Shown here: positions 32,321 through 39,649 of the stretch, piece by piece
Layout of the letters: every line of letters starts with the position of its first letter
Numbering within the stretch: the first letter of the stretch is position 1
From: an uncultured Ruminococcus sp.
Lineage (GTDB): Bacteria; Bacillota; Clostridia; Oscillospirales; Ruminococcaceae
Reading direction: 5' to 3'
Assembly: GCA_910579955.1 (NCBI GenBank)
Contig: CAJTWE010000008.1
Location: forward strand, 1-64,000
DNA: 64,000 bases
Translations under genes and position numbers: made by a program
Notes under the pieces: model-generated
What the model was told of the DNA's origin: nothing
Seen by the model: only the letters and a program-made list of their open reading frames with translations
Databases searched by the model: none

Positions 32321-32801
32321 AATAGAAACCTCCTTGCTTCTCCAGTTGTTTTTTAAGCCTTTTTCTGCCACGTTCAAGTCTGGTCTGTACTGTAGAGGGA
32401 TTTGTACCAGTAATAGATGATATTTCTTTCACTGAATATTCCTCATAGTAATACAAAAGTATCATCACACGGTATTTGTCGGGCAAATCAAAAACCGCAT
32501 GATAAAGCCGACTTTCCTCTGTAGTAAACGTTTCCGACGAGGGCATATTTTCAGGCATATCGTCTCTTTTTACCTGCCAGAATGATTTTTTCAAATTGCA
32601 GCAGGCATTAAGAGTAACTCTTATAAGCCATGCCTTTTCTGATTCTGCATCCTTAAAATCTTCGTCACGCAGATATAATTTTAGAAATGTATCCTGAGAA
32701 ATATCTTCGGCATCAGCTTTATTTCTAAGATATGTAAAAGCGATTCTGTATACCATATCCTTGTATAGACTAAGCCTATCCTGAAACTTCTGTTTATCCA
32801 T
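32262..32801 (-). CDS. ECF-type RNA polymerase sigma factor (pair 2)
   Basis: A 179-residue sigma factor, MDKQKFQDRLSLYKDMVYRI at the start; the ATG at 32801 has AAGGGAG suitably spaced. Region 2 is FTYLRNKADAEDISQDTFLK and region 4 is YSVKEISSITGTNPSTVQTR. It overlaps the anti-sigma gene by 59 nt. A perfect 12-bp palindrome TGAAGCGCTTCA lies 24 nt upstream of the start (separate entry). Confidence 0.88.
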   Translation of the reverse strand: MDKQKFQDRLSLYKDMVYRIAFTYLRNKADAEDISQDTFLKLYLRDEDFKDAESEKAWLIRVTLNACCNLKKSFWQVKRDDMPENMPSSETFTTEESRLYHAVFDLPDKYRVMILLYYYEEYSVKEISSITGTNPSTVQTRLERGRKRLKKQLEKQGGFYYGEEIISEYNVSHKNAGFL

Positions 32802-32824
32802 GCCGTCATCTCCCTTCCTGTTTT

Positions 32825-32836
32825 TGAAGCGCTTCA
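32825..32836. promoter_or_regulatory. Palindrome TGAAGCGCTTCA upstream of sigma pair 2
   Basis: A perfect 12-bp palindrome with the AAGCGCTT core typical of LacI/CcpA-family operators. It lies 24 nt before the sigma ATG, on the downstream side of the FkbM terminator. Confidence 0.45.
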
Positions 32837-32844
32837 TAAATAAA

Positions 32845-32875
32845 ACAAGTGAGATACGCAAAATATCTCACTTGT
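32845..32875 (-). terminator. Terminator of the FkbM methyltransferase gene
   Basis: A perfect 12-bp stem ACAAGTGAGATA / TATCTCACTTGT with a 7-nt loop; the minus strand continues TTTATTTATG. TTGACA of a possible sigma promoter overlaps the base of the stem. Confidence 0.85.
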
Positions 32876-32916
32876 CAAAAAATATTCAGTTAATTCTAAA
32901 TCGATTTGCTAGAAAA

Positions 32917-33993
32917 TTATGATCTATTTTCTTTAGGTACTGCATAGAGGTTTGTTTCCCATGCGGGAATATAAAGCTGATGACGAATATAAATGTCATA
33001 ATGTGGATTCAATGTTTTTATAAGCAGCGGCAAAGTGAAAATATCCTCATTTCGATGGTAAAGTGATACCATAAGCCTTGGAGCATACTTAGAAATAGTC
33101 TGTGCTGAACCCCAAAGAGCCTCACGTTCACAGCCTTCCACATCCATTTTTATAATAGTGGCAGGCTTTCCCTCAAGAATACTGTCTACTGAACGTGCCG
33201 TTATTGACTGACCCAGCGCCGACACAGCAGACTGTCTGCCCGCCTTTGTGGAAAACGGAACTTCTGTATCAGTGCACCATGCAACTGCATTGTAAATGCT
33301 TACATAGGGCATTTCAGCCGTACACTTACGCAGCTTCTTGAAATTCTTGCGGTCTGGTTCTACACCGTACATACGTACATACTTTCCCTTTGTATACGAC
33401 ATGACCTCTTCAATAGTATCACCATTATACGCACCCAGATCAACATATGTTTCATTCTGCGTAATTTTTATAATATTACGATAGATATCATCCTTTGGAG
33501 TAGTTACCTCCATAAGATATGGTATCTTACCACTGATTTTAAAATTTATGATATTAGCATATACTTTCTGTGAAAATGGATCTGCCAACATATCATAAAC
33601 CTGTTGTATTTCGTCTGCGTGTTCAAGACAGTAATCATATGTGAATAATCCTCCGCCTGCAACCGGAACATCCGGCACAAGCAGAGTATGACGCTCTGCA
33701 ATCTCAAGCAGCTTGTCCACCAATGACTGGTATCCTGCCGCAAATGCAAGTACGATTACAAAATCTTCAACCTGTTCTTCGATTTCGGAAAGCTTCCGAA
33801 CTTTGTAGCCTGCAAAAGAATGGCCTCTTACAAAATCATCGCTGGCGAAGATGCCTGCCAGAGGAATATTTTTCTCTCTAAAGACACGCATAATTTTCTC
33901 CGCACCATCGCCCATGCCATAAATAAAAATCGGACGTGTTTCTGCCTTGAGAACCTCCCAGACAGTTTGTTTTTCCGTAATAAATGAAAGCAT
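32917..33993 (-). CDS. FkbM-family methyltransferase
   Basis: A 358-residue protein. The C-terminal half (about 160-350) is an FkbM-type SAM-dependent methyltransferase: SAM-binding ETYVDLGAYNGDTIEEV and the family motif TIIKMDVEGCEREALWG. The N-terminal 130 residues resemble a nucleotide/SAM-like sensor fold (IFIYGMGDGAEKIMRVFREK). Such two-part proteins usually methylate sugars or glycans in surface polysaccharide pathways. There is no signal peptide. It is monocistronic: own terminator, and no gene close upstream. Substrate unknown. Confidence 0.82.
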   Translation of the reverse strand: MLSFITEKQTVWEVLKAETRPIFIYGMGDGAEKIMRVFREKNIPLAGIFASDDFVRGHSFAGYKVRKLSEIEEQVEDFVIVLAFAAGYQSLVDKLLEIAERHTLLVPDVPVAGGGLFTYDYCLEHADEIQQVYDMLADPFSQKVYANIINFKISGKIPYLMEVTTPKDDIYRNIIKITQNETYVDLGAYNGDTIEEVMSYTKGKYVRMYGVEPDRKNFKKLRKCTAEMPYVSIYNAVAWCTDTEVPFSTKAGRQSAVSALGQSITARSVDSILEGKPATIIKMDVEGCEREALWGSAQTISKYAPRLMVSLYHRNEDIFTLPLLIKTLNPHYDIYIRHQLYIPAWETNLYAVPKENRS

Positions 33994-34158
33994 GTTTAGG
34001 AACTCCTTTATCTATCTGTATGAATCCGTGTGCAGCGTTTGTTTTTTTGCTGCCTCCGACACCTCCATGCGTCCTGTGTAATTCAAGACATAGGCGATTT
34101 AGCGCCGTGCCTCGGTAAAAAAATCATAAATAAAATAAAATAAGGCCCAAGCCGTACC

Positions 34159-34563
34159 TTACACATGGTCTGCATGGTCACATTCTTCATCGCCTGCCGA
34201 GCCTATCATGTCCCTGCCACGGATAGCATAACGATCACGATACTGGCTTACATACGAACCGATAAGGTCAGAGACCTCTCGTGGGCATTTGACTGAAACA
34301 ATGTGCTTTTCGGGAGTATCTGCATCCTTGCAGAAAAGAATTATTGTACCGCAGCCGAATATACGCTGCCAGATGCTGCGGCTGAGGCTCTTATCTACTA
34401 TACGATATAGCTCAAGTTCATCCTCATTTACACTAAGAAAACCTGCACGTGTTATAAGCCTGTTTTCTGTGAGATAATATCTAGTGAAAGAAAGCGGCAG
34501 TCCAAATATGGTACGCTTTTTGTCGCTCCAGATATAATCAATCTGTTTATCCTTTTTAGGCAT
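34159..34563 (-). CDS. Bacterial PH-domain (bPH2/DUF304-like) protein
   Basis: A 134-residue protein with the short PH-like beta fold seen in DUF304/bPH2 proteins: FTRYYLTENRLITRAGFLSV followed by ELYRIVDKSLSRSIWQRIFG and GTIILFCKDAD. It has no clear membrane segment and an acidic His/Asp-rich end (DEECDHADHV). Function unknown; related domains are often membrane-associated. It has its own promoter and a leader of about 250 nt. Confidence 0.75.
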   Translation of the reverse strand: MPKKDKQIDYIWSDKKRTIFGLPLSFTRYYLTENRLITRAGFLSVNEDELELYRIVDKSLSRSIWQRIFGCGTIILFCKDADTPEKHIVSVKCPREVSDLIGSYVSQYRDRYAIRGRDMIGSAGDEECDHADHV

Positions 34564-34824
34564 TGCTGAAACACTCCCTCTCTATATAAATTAAATCAAA
34601 GCTTTATCACTGCCTTTGAACCGTTCACAGTGATTTTTTATCAGTATCTGCAACCAATACTGTAAATCGCTTGTACGTTTCAGATGCTGTGACGATGATA
34701 GTATCATCACTGCGTTCCGCCGTGAGAGCCGGAACGTGCTTTGCATTTATATCTTAAACTTCTGCAAAAGCACTGTCTTATTATACAAATAACTATAGTA
34801 GTTATGCATATACATATAATATAT
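34564..34824 (-). other. Long leader of the PH-domain gene
   Basis: Transcribed spacer of about 250 nt. It contains the inverted repeat ATAACTA-3 nt-TAGTTAT at the predicted transcription start (34789-34805) and a 42-codon open stretch (34628-34753, minus) ending in TGA at 34625-34627. The stretch has protein-like composition but no usable start codon. No tRNA or riboswitch recognised. Confidence 0.5.
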
Positions 34825-34854
34825 ATTCTACCACAAAACAGCCCTGATTGTCAA
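34825..34854 (-). promoter_or_regulatory. Promoter of the PH-domain gene
   Basis: Minus strand: TTGACA, 18-bp spacer, TAGAAT. Confidence 0.7.
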
Positions 34855-34989
34855 TTATAATCCGTAGAATTATTGCAGTTTACCCTGATTTTGTGTAATT
34901 TTGACAAATAAAAATGACCTTTATAAAGAAAAGAAATGAGAAAACTAAGTGATAAAGGTGAAAGGTTTCGGATAATTTGAATAGAGCTA

Positions 34990-35018
34990 TTGCAATTATC
35001 GCTTAAAAATGGTAAAAT
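34990..35018 (+). promoter_or_regulatory. Promoter of the two-component system
   Basis: TTGCAA, 17-bp spacer, TAAAAT, about 100 nt upstream of the response regulator. The -35 lies in TATTGCAATTAT, the same 12-mer as in the GH74 promoter. Confidence 0.7.
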
Positions 35019-35117
35019 AAAATTATAATATGCTATATAATATACTATGTAATATAATATATAATACAATTAAGATAGGCATAAAATTTTGCAAAGCAGT
35101 ATGAAAGGAACGTTTAT

Positions 35118-35801
35118 ATGTATCGTTTACTTATTGTTGATGACGAAGCCAATATTCGCAATGTTGTTCGTGAATATGCTGAATTTGAAGAATATGAAGT
35201 TTGTGAAGCTGAGAATGGCATGGAAGCCGTTAAGCTGTGCCGTGACCAAGACTTTGATCTTATAATTATGGATGTTATGATGCCGAGACTGGATGGCTTT
35301 TCTGCTGTAAAGGAGATCCGTAAAAAAAAGAACACGCCTGTTATAATGCTTTCCGCAAGAGGTGAAGAATATGACAAGCTTTTCGGATTCGAGATCGGCA
35401 TAGATGATTATGTTGTAAAGCCATTTTCACCAAAGGAACTGATGGCACGAGTACGTGCGGTACTCAGCCGACACAATACTGCTTCACCGTCTGAACATTC
35501 TTCTCAAAAGCTTACATTTGAAGGTCTCGAAATAGACCTCGCTGGACGTGAGGTTTACGTTGACGGACAGCGTGCATCTATGACTCCAAAAGAATACGAC
35601 CTGCTTTTCTACCTTGTAAAAAACAAAGGTCTGGCGCTGACAAGAGACAAGCTCTTGGAAGAGGTCTGGGGATACGATTTCTTTGGTGATGACAGAACTG
35701 TTGACACGCACATTAAAATGCTCAGAGGAAGCCTTGGAGTATACAGAAAGTATATTGTTACGCTGAGAGGAATGGGTTATAAATTCGATGCTGAAATTTA
35801 A
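35118..35801 (+). CDS. OmpR/PhoB-family response regulator
   Basis: A 227-residue regulator. The receiver domain (1-120) has acidic pocket VDDE (8-10), phosphorylation site Asp52 (IIMDVMMP), the Ser of MLSARG and Lys of VVKPFSP. A winged-helix DNA-binding domain covers about 135-226 (SMTPKEYDLLFYLVKNKG, then DRTVDTHIKMLRGSLG). AAGGAA precedes the ATG. It overlaps the histidine kinase gene by 14 nt. Target genes are unknown. Confidence 0.94.
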   Translation: MYRLLIVDDEANIRNVVREYAEFEEYEVCEAENGMEAVKLCRDQDFDLIIMDVMMPRLDGFSAVKEIRKKKNTPVIMLSARGEEYDKLFGFEIGIDDYVVKPFSPKELMARVRAVLSRHNTASPSEHSSQKLTFEGLEIDLAGREVYVDGQRASMTPKEYDLLFYLVKNKGLALTRDKLLEEVWGYDFFGDDRTVDTHIKMLRGSLGVYRKYIVTLRGMGYKFDAEI

Positions 35802-37245
35802 AGATATTCGTATTGGCAAGAACCTGTCCATCAGAGTTAAAATATGGCTGTTCTTTATGATGCTGGTCTGCATTGTATTTATACTTATGTGGACTTTTCA
35901 GGTACTTCTACTCGGACAATTCTACGAGATAATGAAGGTTTCATCAATATCAAGAGTAACTAAAAATCTTGCCAAAACATATCAGACAGAGCAGATTATA
36001 TCTGATGATCTCCGTGATGCGGCTATGCAGAATGATATGTGCATTGAGGTATTAAACGCAGAAGGCGCTGAAATAAATTATAAATGCATATTCAGCGGAA
36101 ATTGTCTGCTCCACAACGGCAGCAATGACATATATTTTTATTATATGGATCTCAAGCAAAATGCCGGTAAAGACATAGTAAGAAAGCTCTACAATGATAC
36201 CATGCAGAGCGAAATGCTTGTATACGGCTGTCCTTTGTATGATACAAATAATGAGATAAAAGGCTATATCATTACAAATTCACGTCTTGTTCCGGTTGAG
36301 TCAACACGTCATATTTTACAAAATATGACTATGACTATAACTGTTGCACTGGCTATTGCCGGAGTAATTCTCTCAGCTTACGCAGCCGAAAATCTTGGTA
36401 CGCCTATAAAAAGGCTCAACAGTTCTGCAAGGCGGCTTGCGCTTGGAGATTATACCGCAAGCTTTGTAGGCGGCGGTTGTGCAGAGGTTGACGACCTTGC
36501 AGATACACTGACCTATGCAAGTCATGAGCTTTCAAAAACAGATGAAATGCAGCGTGACCTTATTGCAAATGTTTCACACGATATGCGCACACCGCTTACT
36601 ATGATGAAAGCATATGCCGAAATGATACGTGACCTTTCAGGTGATAATCCCGTAAAGCGTGAACAGCATCTTAACGTTATCATTGAAGAAACTGACAGAC
36701 TCTCACTTCTCGTAAACGATATGCTGGATCTTTCAAAACTTGAAAGCGGCACTCAAAAGCTGGAATATCAAACTATAGATATAAGCGAAAAGCTCTGTGA
36801 AATAGCTTCACGTTATGAAGGATTATCTGAAAAGATGGGATATCACCTTATATTTACAGGAGATGCCCCTTATATGATTCACTGCGACAGTGGAAAGATC
36901 GAGCGTGTTATATGCAATCTGCTTAATAATGCTATAAACTACACCTCAAAAGAAGACAGAACGGTAATACTTCGTCAAATAAATCGTCCGGACTGTGTAC
37001 GTATCGAAATATCTGACAGGGGCGACGGCATTGAAGAAGATAAAATAAAGCTTATCTTCGACAAATACTATCGTTCAGAAAATCATAAACGTGAAGTAGT
37101 CGGAACGGGTCTTGGGCTTTCAATTGTTAAAGCTATACTCAAGATGCACGGCTATAACTATGGTGTAAACAGTAAGCTTGGAGAGGGTTCAACCTTCTGG
37201 TTTGAAGCAAATGCGGCTGTACCACCTGTAGCAGATGATAAATAA
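35788..37245 (+). CDS. Membrane sensor histidine kinase
   Basis: A 485-residue kinase. TM1 is at about 17-43, an extracytoplasmic sensor of about 135 residues follows (44-178), TM2 is at 179-200 and a HAMP linker at about 201-252. The dimerisation domain has phospho-acceptor His264 (NVSHDMRTPL), and the ATPase domain has the N box (NLLNNAINYTS), G1 (DRGDGIEEDK) and G2 (GTGLGLSIV). The sensor part contains three Cys (residues 85, 100 and 106, around EINYKCIFSGNCLLHN) but no recognised ligand fold. It is co-translated with the response regulator and ends at a terminator. Confidence 0.93.
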   Translation: MLKFKDIRIGKNLSIRVKIWLFFMMLVCIVFILMWTFQVLLLGQFYEIMKVSSISRVTKNLAKTYQTEQIISDDLRDAAMQNDMCIEVLNAEGAEINYKCIFSGNCLLHNGSNDIYFYYMDLKQNAGKDIVRKLYNDTMQSEMLVYGCPLYDTNNEIKGYIITNSRLVPVESTRHILQNMTMTITVALAIAGVILSAYAAENLGTPIKRLNSSARRLALGDYTASFVGGGCAEVDDLADTLTYASHELSKTDEMQRDLIANVSHDMRTPLTMMKAYAEMIRDLSGDNPVKREQHLNVIIEETDRLSLLVNDMLDLSKLESGTQKLEYQTIDISEKLCEIASRYEGLSEKMGYHLIFTGDAPYMIHCDSGKIERVICNLLNNAINYTSKEDRTVILRQINRPDCVRIEISDRGDGIEEDKIKLIFDKYYRSENHKREVVGTGLGLSIVKAILKMHGYNYGVNSKLGEGSTFWFEANAAVPPVADDK

Positions 37246-37281
37246 CAGTTGATTTAATGCTGCTATTATCAAACTGAATAT

Positions 37282-37316
37282 AAAAAGAGCTTGTGATTTC
37301 TCACAGGCTCTTTTTG
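37282..37316 (+). terminator. Terminator of the two-component operon
   Basis: AAAAAGAGCTTGTGA / TCACAGGCTCTTTTT, 15 bp with one T-G pair, loop TTTC, ending in the T-run. Confidence 0.88.
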
Positions 37317-37347
37317 TTGATAAAAAACATTTGTCATATTATCACAA

Positions 37348-37375
37348 TAAGGCTTGTCCGTTTGAACAAGCCTTA
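37348..37375 (-). terminator. Possible terminator of the rpsF operon
   Basis: A perfect 10-bp stem TAAGGCTTGT / ACAAGCCTTA with an 8-nt loop, 20 nt after the rpsR stop. The downstream T-run on the minus strand is weak, and better on the plus strand. Confidence 0.6.
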
Positions 37376-37394
37376 CTTTTACTTTATATAAAGA

Positions 37395-37631
37395 TTAGTC
37401 TGCTACGTATGGCAGCAGTGCAACGTGTCTTGCTCTCTTGATAGCAGAGGTCAGTTCACGCTGGTGATATGCACAAGTGCTTGTAACTCTTCTTGGAAGA
37501 ATCTTTGCACGCTCAGTCATGCACTTCTTAAGCTTAGCAACATCTTTATAGTCGATTCTCTCTGCACGATCTGCACAGAACATGCAAACCTTTTTACGAG
37601 AACGCTTATTGTTTCTTGGTGCTCTTTCCAT
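37395..37631 (-). CDS. rpsR: 30S ribosomal protein S18
   Basis: A 78-residue S18 with RSRKKVCMFCADRAERIDYK and the conserved RVTSTCAYHQRELTSAIKRA. The C-x2-C plus further Cys/His suggests the zinc-binding form. It pairs with S6 on the 30S platform. It is the last gene of the rpsF-ssb-rpsR operon, with a 34-nt gap to ssb. Confidence 0.98.
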   Translation of the reverse strand: MERAPRNNKRSRKKVCMFCADRAERIDYKDVAKLKKCMTERAKILPRRVTSTCAYHQRELTSAIKRARHVALLPYVAD

Positions 37632-37665
37632 TTTCTATGTCCTCCTATCTAACGATATTTTAGAA

Positions 37666-38172
37666 TTAGAAAGGAACTTCTCCATCGCTGAGAATTTCTT
37701 CAAAATCTCCGAGATCTCCAAGCTGAACAGCCGGCTGAGGAGCTGCCTGTGGTGCAGGCGCTGGGGCTGACGGCTGAGAATAAGACGGCTGCTGATAAGT
37801 TGCCTGATAGTTATTATTTGGCTGACCATAGCCGCCACTCTGAGCAGCATTCTTGCTTTCGCCGAAGCTTACATTATCAGCCTGAACATCCATAGTATAA
37901 TGCTTTACACCATTCTGGTCAGTCCAGTCATTATTTCTAAGGCTGCCTTCTACAATGATCATGCTGCCCTTATGGAAATAACGATTTACAAATTCAGCAG
38001 TCTGTCTCCAGCATGTAACATTTATAAAATCAGCTTCACGCTCACCTGTCTGCTTATTTGCAAACTGGCGATTTACAGCCACTCTAATTCTACAAGTTGC
38101 AACACCGCTTGGAGTCTGACGAAATTCAGGATCAGCACAAAGTCTGCCCATCAAAATAACTTTATTCAGCAT
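37666..38172 (-). CDS. ssb: Single-stranded DNA-binding protein
   Basis: A 168-residue SSB. The OB-fold covers about 1-105 (MLNKVILMGRLCADPEFRQT, FINVTCWRQTAEFVNRYF); a Gly/Gln/Pro-rich flexible linker (about 115-150) leads to the acidic tip ILSDGEVPF used to recruit replication and repair partners. It lies between rpsF and rpsR, the classical arrangement. Confidence 0.97.
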   Translation of the reverse strand: MLNKVILMGRLCADPEFRQTPSGVATCRIRVAVNRQFANKQTGEREADFINVTCWRQTAEFVNRYFHKGSMIIVEGSLRNNDWTDQNGVKHYTMDVQADNVSFGESKNAAQSGGYGQPNNNYQATYQQPSYSQPSAPAPAPQAAPQPAVQLGDLGDFEEILSDGEVPF

Positions 38173-38203
38173 ATCCGTTCCTTTCTGTTAATTTCACATT
38201 TAC

Positions 38204-38497
38204 TTATGCAGCAACGGTTACCAGGAATCTCAGTACACCGTCTGTAATGTTCATTACACGCTCAAGCTCAGCCGGGAAATCCGGTGCGCATGTGAATGTG
38301 TACAGTGCATAATAACCGTCTGGTTCATCATTGATTGGGTATGCCAGCTTACGCTTGCCCCATTCATCAATATTCTCCAGTGTAGCTGATTCTTCGATCT
38401 TAGCCTTAAACTTAGCTACCAGATCCTTAACAGCTTCTTCACCGTTTGCCAGGCTGTATACAGCCATCAGCTCGTACTTTTCAATCTTCTTTGCCAT
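38204..38497 (-). CDS. rpsF: 30S ribosomal protein S6
   Basis: A 97-residue S6 with KYELMAVYSL at the start and GKRKLAYPINDEPDGYYALY in the middle. It binds S18 on the 30S platform. It is the first gene of the operon; a short GTTTGCG/CGCAGAC hairpin lies in its leader, where S6:S18 autoregulation sites occur in other bacteria, but the known CCG-bulge motif was not recognised. Confidence 0.97.
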   Translation of the reverse strand: MAKKIEKYELMAVYSLANGEEAVKDLVAKFKAKIEESATLENIDEWGKRKLAYPINDEPDGYYALYTFTCAPDFPAELERVMNITDGVLRFLVTVAA

Positions 38498-38560
38498 TTC
38501 AAATACACCTCCCTTTGGATTTCGTCTGCGTTTTTATGCGCAAACAAGGATAACATATCT

Positions 38561-38589
38561 ATTTTACCACGTCAGGCTATTCTTGTCAA
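38561..38589 (-). promoter_or_regulatory. Promoter of rpsF-ssb-rpsR
   Basis: Minus strand: TTGACA, 17-bp spacer, TAAAAT. Confidence 0.8.
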
Positions 38590-38607
38590 GCCTTTTTCTG
38601 GATTTTT

Positions 38608-38641
38608 TAAAAAAACGCTCCGATATTATAACCGAAGCGTT
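38608..38641 (-). terminator. Terminator of the 270-residue dockerin protein gene
   Basis: Minus strand: AACGCTTCGG / TCGGAGCGTT, 10 bp with two G-U pairs, loop TTATAATA, then a run of T. Confidence 0.85.
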
Positions 38642-38650
38642 TTTAACACG

Positions 38651-39463
38651 TTACTTTTGAAGAATGGCTTCCCAATCAGTACTAAGCCCTGCAATACTAT
38701 TTGCATAGTATTTAAGAACTACTGTAGCGTCATCTATACCTATAATACCATCACGGCTTATATCAGCAGCATCTATACCCTCTTCTGTATTAACCTCAAG
38801 CCCTGCGGCAGATTTCGCATACAGTTCAAGAATACTAGCTGCATCAGAAATATTTACATCGGAATCGCTGTCCATATCTCCCATTGCATGAAATTTCATG
38901 CCATAAACTGACAGATCATCCCATATGGTATCTTTATACCCATAAAATGTGCAGCTGTATTTCCCAAAAGGATTATCATGGCCTTCCAAAAGCTGTTCAA
39001 GCTCTTCCTTGGGCATTTCTCCAAGAGTAGAATCTTTGCCCATTAGGTCTGTATAAGGAGACATAAATACTTTATCCTGTGCGTCGCTTAAATATCCAAA
39101 TTCCCAAAAATCAAGCACTGCATCAGAATCCGGCAAACGAATAGTTTTAAGCTCCGGAAATGACCATACAAAGTCAAAATATGTTATGCCTTCTTCTATA
39201 ACAATATGTTCAACGAGATTTACAACTCCATCTTCAAGCCACGGATAATCAGGCTTTTCATCAAAAAAACCGTAAGCATCCATACTTCCCGTTCCACTAA
39301 CGGTCATAACACCGTCTGTATCGAGACTTACCCATACATCGTCGCCCGTGTTCTGGCTGCAAAACACATTAAAAACATTCTCTGCTGCTGTAACCGGCAA
39401 AGCCATAGCGGCTGCCACAGCTCCTGCTGTGGCAATGCCCATCAATTTTCTCATAGCTTTCAT
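38651..39463 (-). CDS. Secreted dockerin protein with a short LRR/BspA-like region
   Basis: A 270-residue protein. The ATG at 39463 follows GGAAAGG; an in-frame extension upstream lacks this. It has a signal peptide (MKAMRKLMGIATAGAVAAAM, cleavage near VTAAE). Residues about 35-120 resemble the entry of BspA-type leucine-rich repeats (VSGTGSMDAYG, HIVIEEGITYFDFVWSFPEL). There is no recognisable catalytic domain. The C-terminus (about 200-270) is a dockerin with two repeats (DMDSDSDVNISD; DISRDGIIGIDD) ending YYANSIAGLSTDWEAILQK. This dockerin differs from the ScaC/GH74 type and matches the ending of the 381-residue protein at 49033. It may bind proteins or the cell surface within the cellulosome. 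Own promoter and terminator. Confidence 0.75.
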   Translation of the reverse strand: MKAMRKLMGIATAGAVAAAMALPVTAAENVFNVFCSQNTGDDVWVSLDTDGVMTVSGTGSMDAYGFFDEKPDYPWLEDGVVNLVEHIVIEEGITYFDFVWSFPELKTIRLPDSDAVLDFWEFGYLSDAQDKVFMSPYTDLMGKDSTLGEMPKEELEQLLEGHDNPFGKYSCTFYGYKDTIWDDLSVYGMKFHAMGDMDSDSDVNISDAASILELYAKSAAGLEVNTEEGIDAADISRDGIIGIDDATVVLKYYANSIAGLSTDWEAILQK

Positions 39464-39551
39464 AACAATAACCTTTCCTTTCTTAATATAATCTTTCTTC
39501 ATTTTTATAATTTCAAATATATCCCCAATAATATGGAAATTACTACAACAT

Positions 39552-39580
39552 ATTATAACACATAATCTTTAAATTGTCAA
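39552..39580 (-). promoter_or_regulatory. Promoter of the 270-residue dockerin protein gene
   Basis: Minus strand: TTGACA, 17-bp spacer, extended -10 TG-T-TATAAT: consensus in both boxes. Confidence 0.85.
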
Positions 39581-39583
39581 CAT

Positions 39584-39634
39584 AAAAAAAGAAAACAATG
39601 ACTCTTGTTTTCCTCTAACAAAAGCCATTGTTTT
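39584..39634 (-). terminator. Terminator of the GH9 gene
   Basis: An 18-bp stem AAAACAATGGCTTTTGTT / AACAAGAGTCATTGTTTT (minus strand, two wobble pairs), 7-nt loop, then CTTTTTTT. It directly abuts the promoter of the next gene. Confidence 0.9.
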
Positions 39635-39649
39635 TCATTATTATTATTT

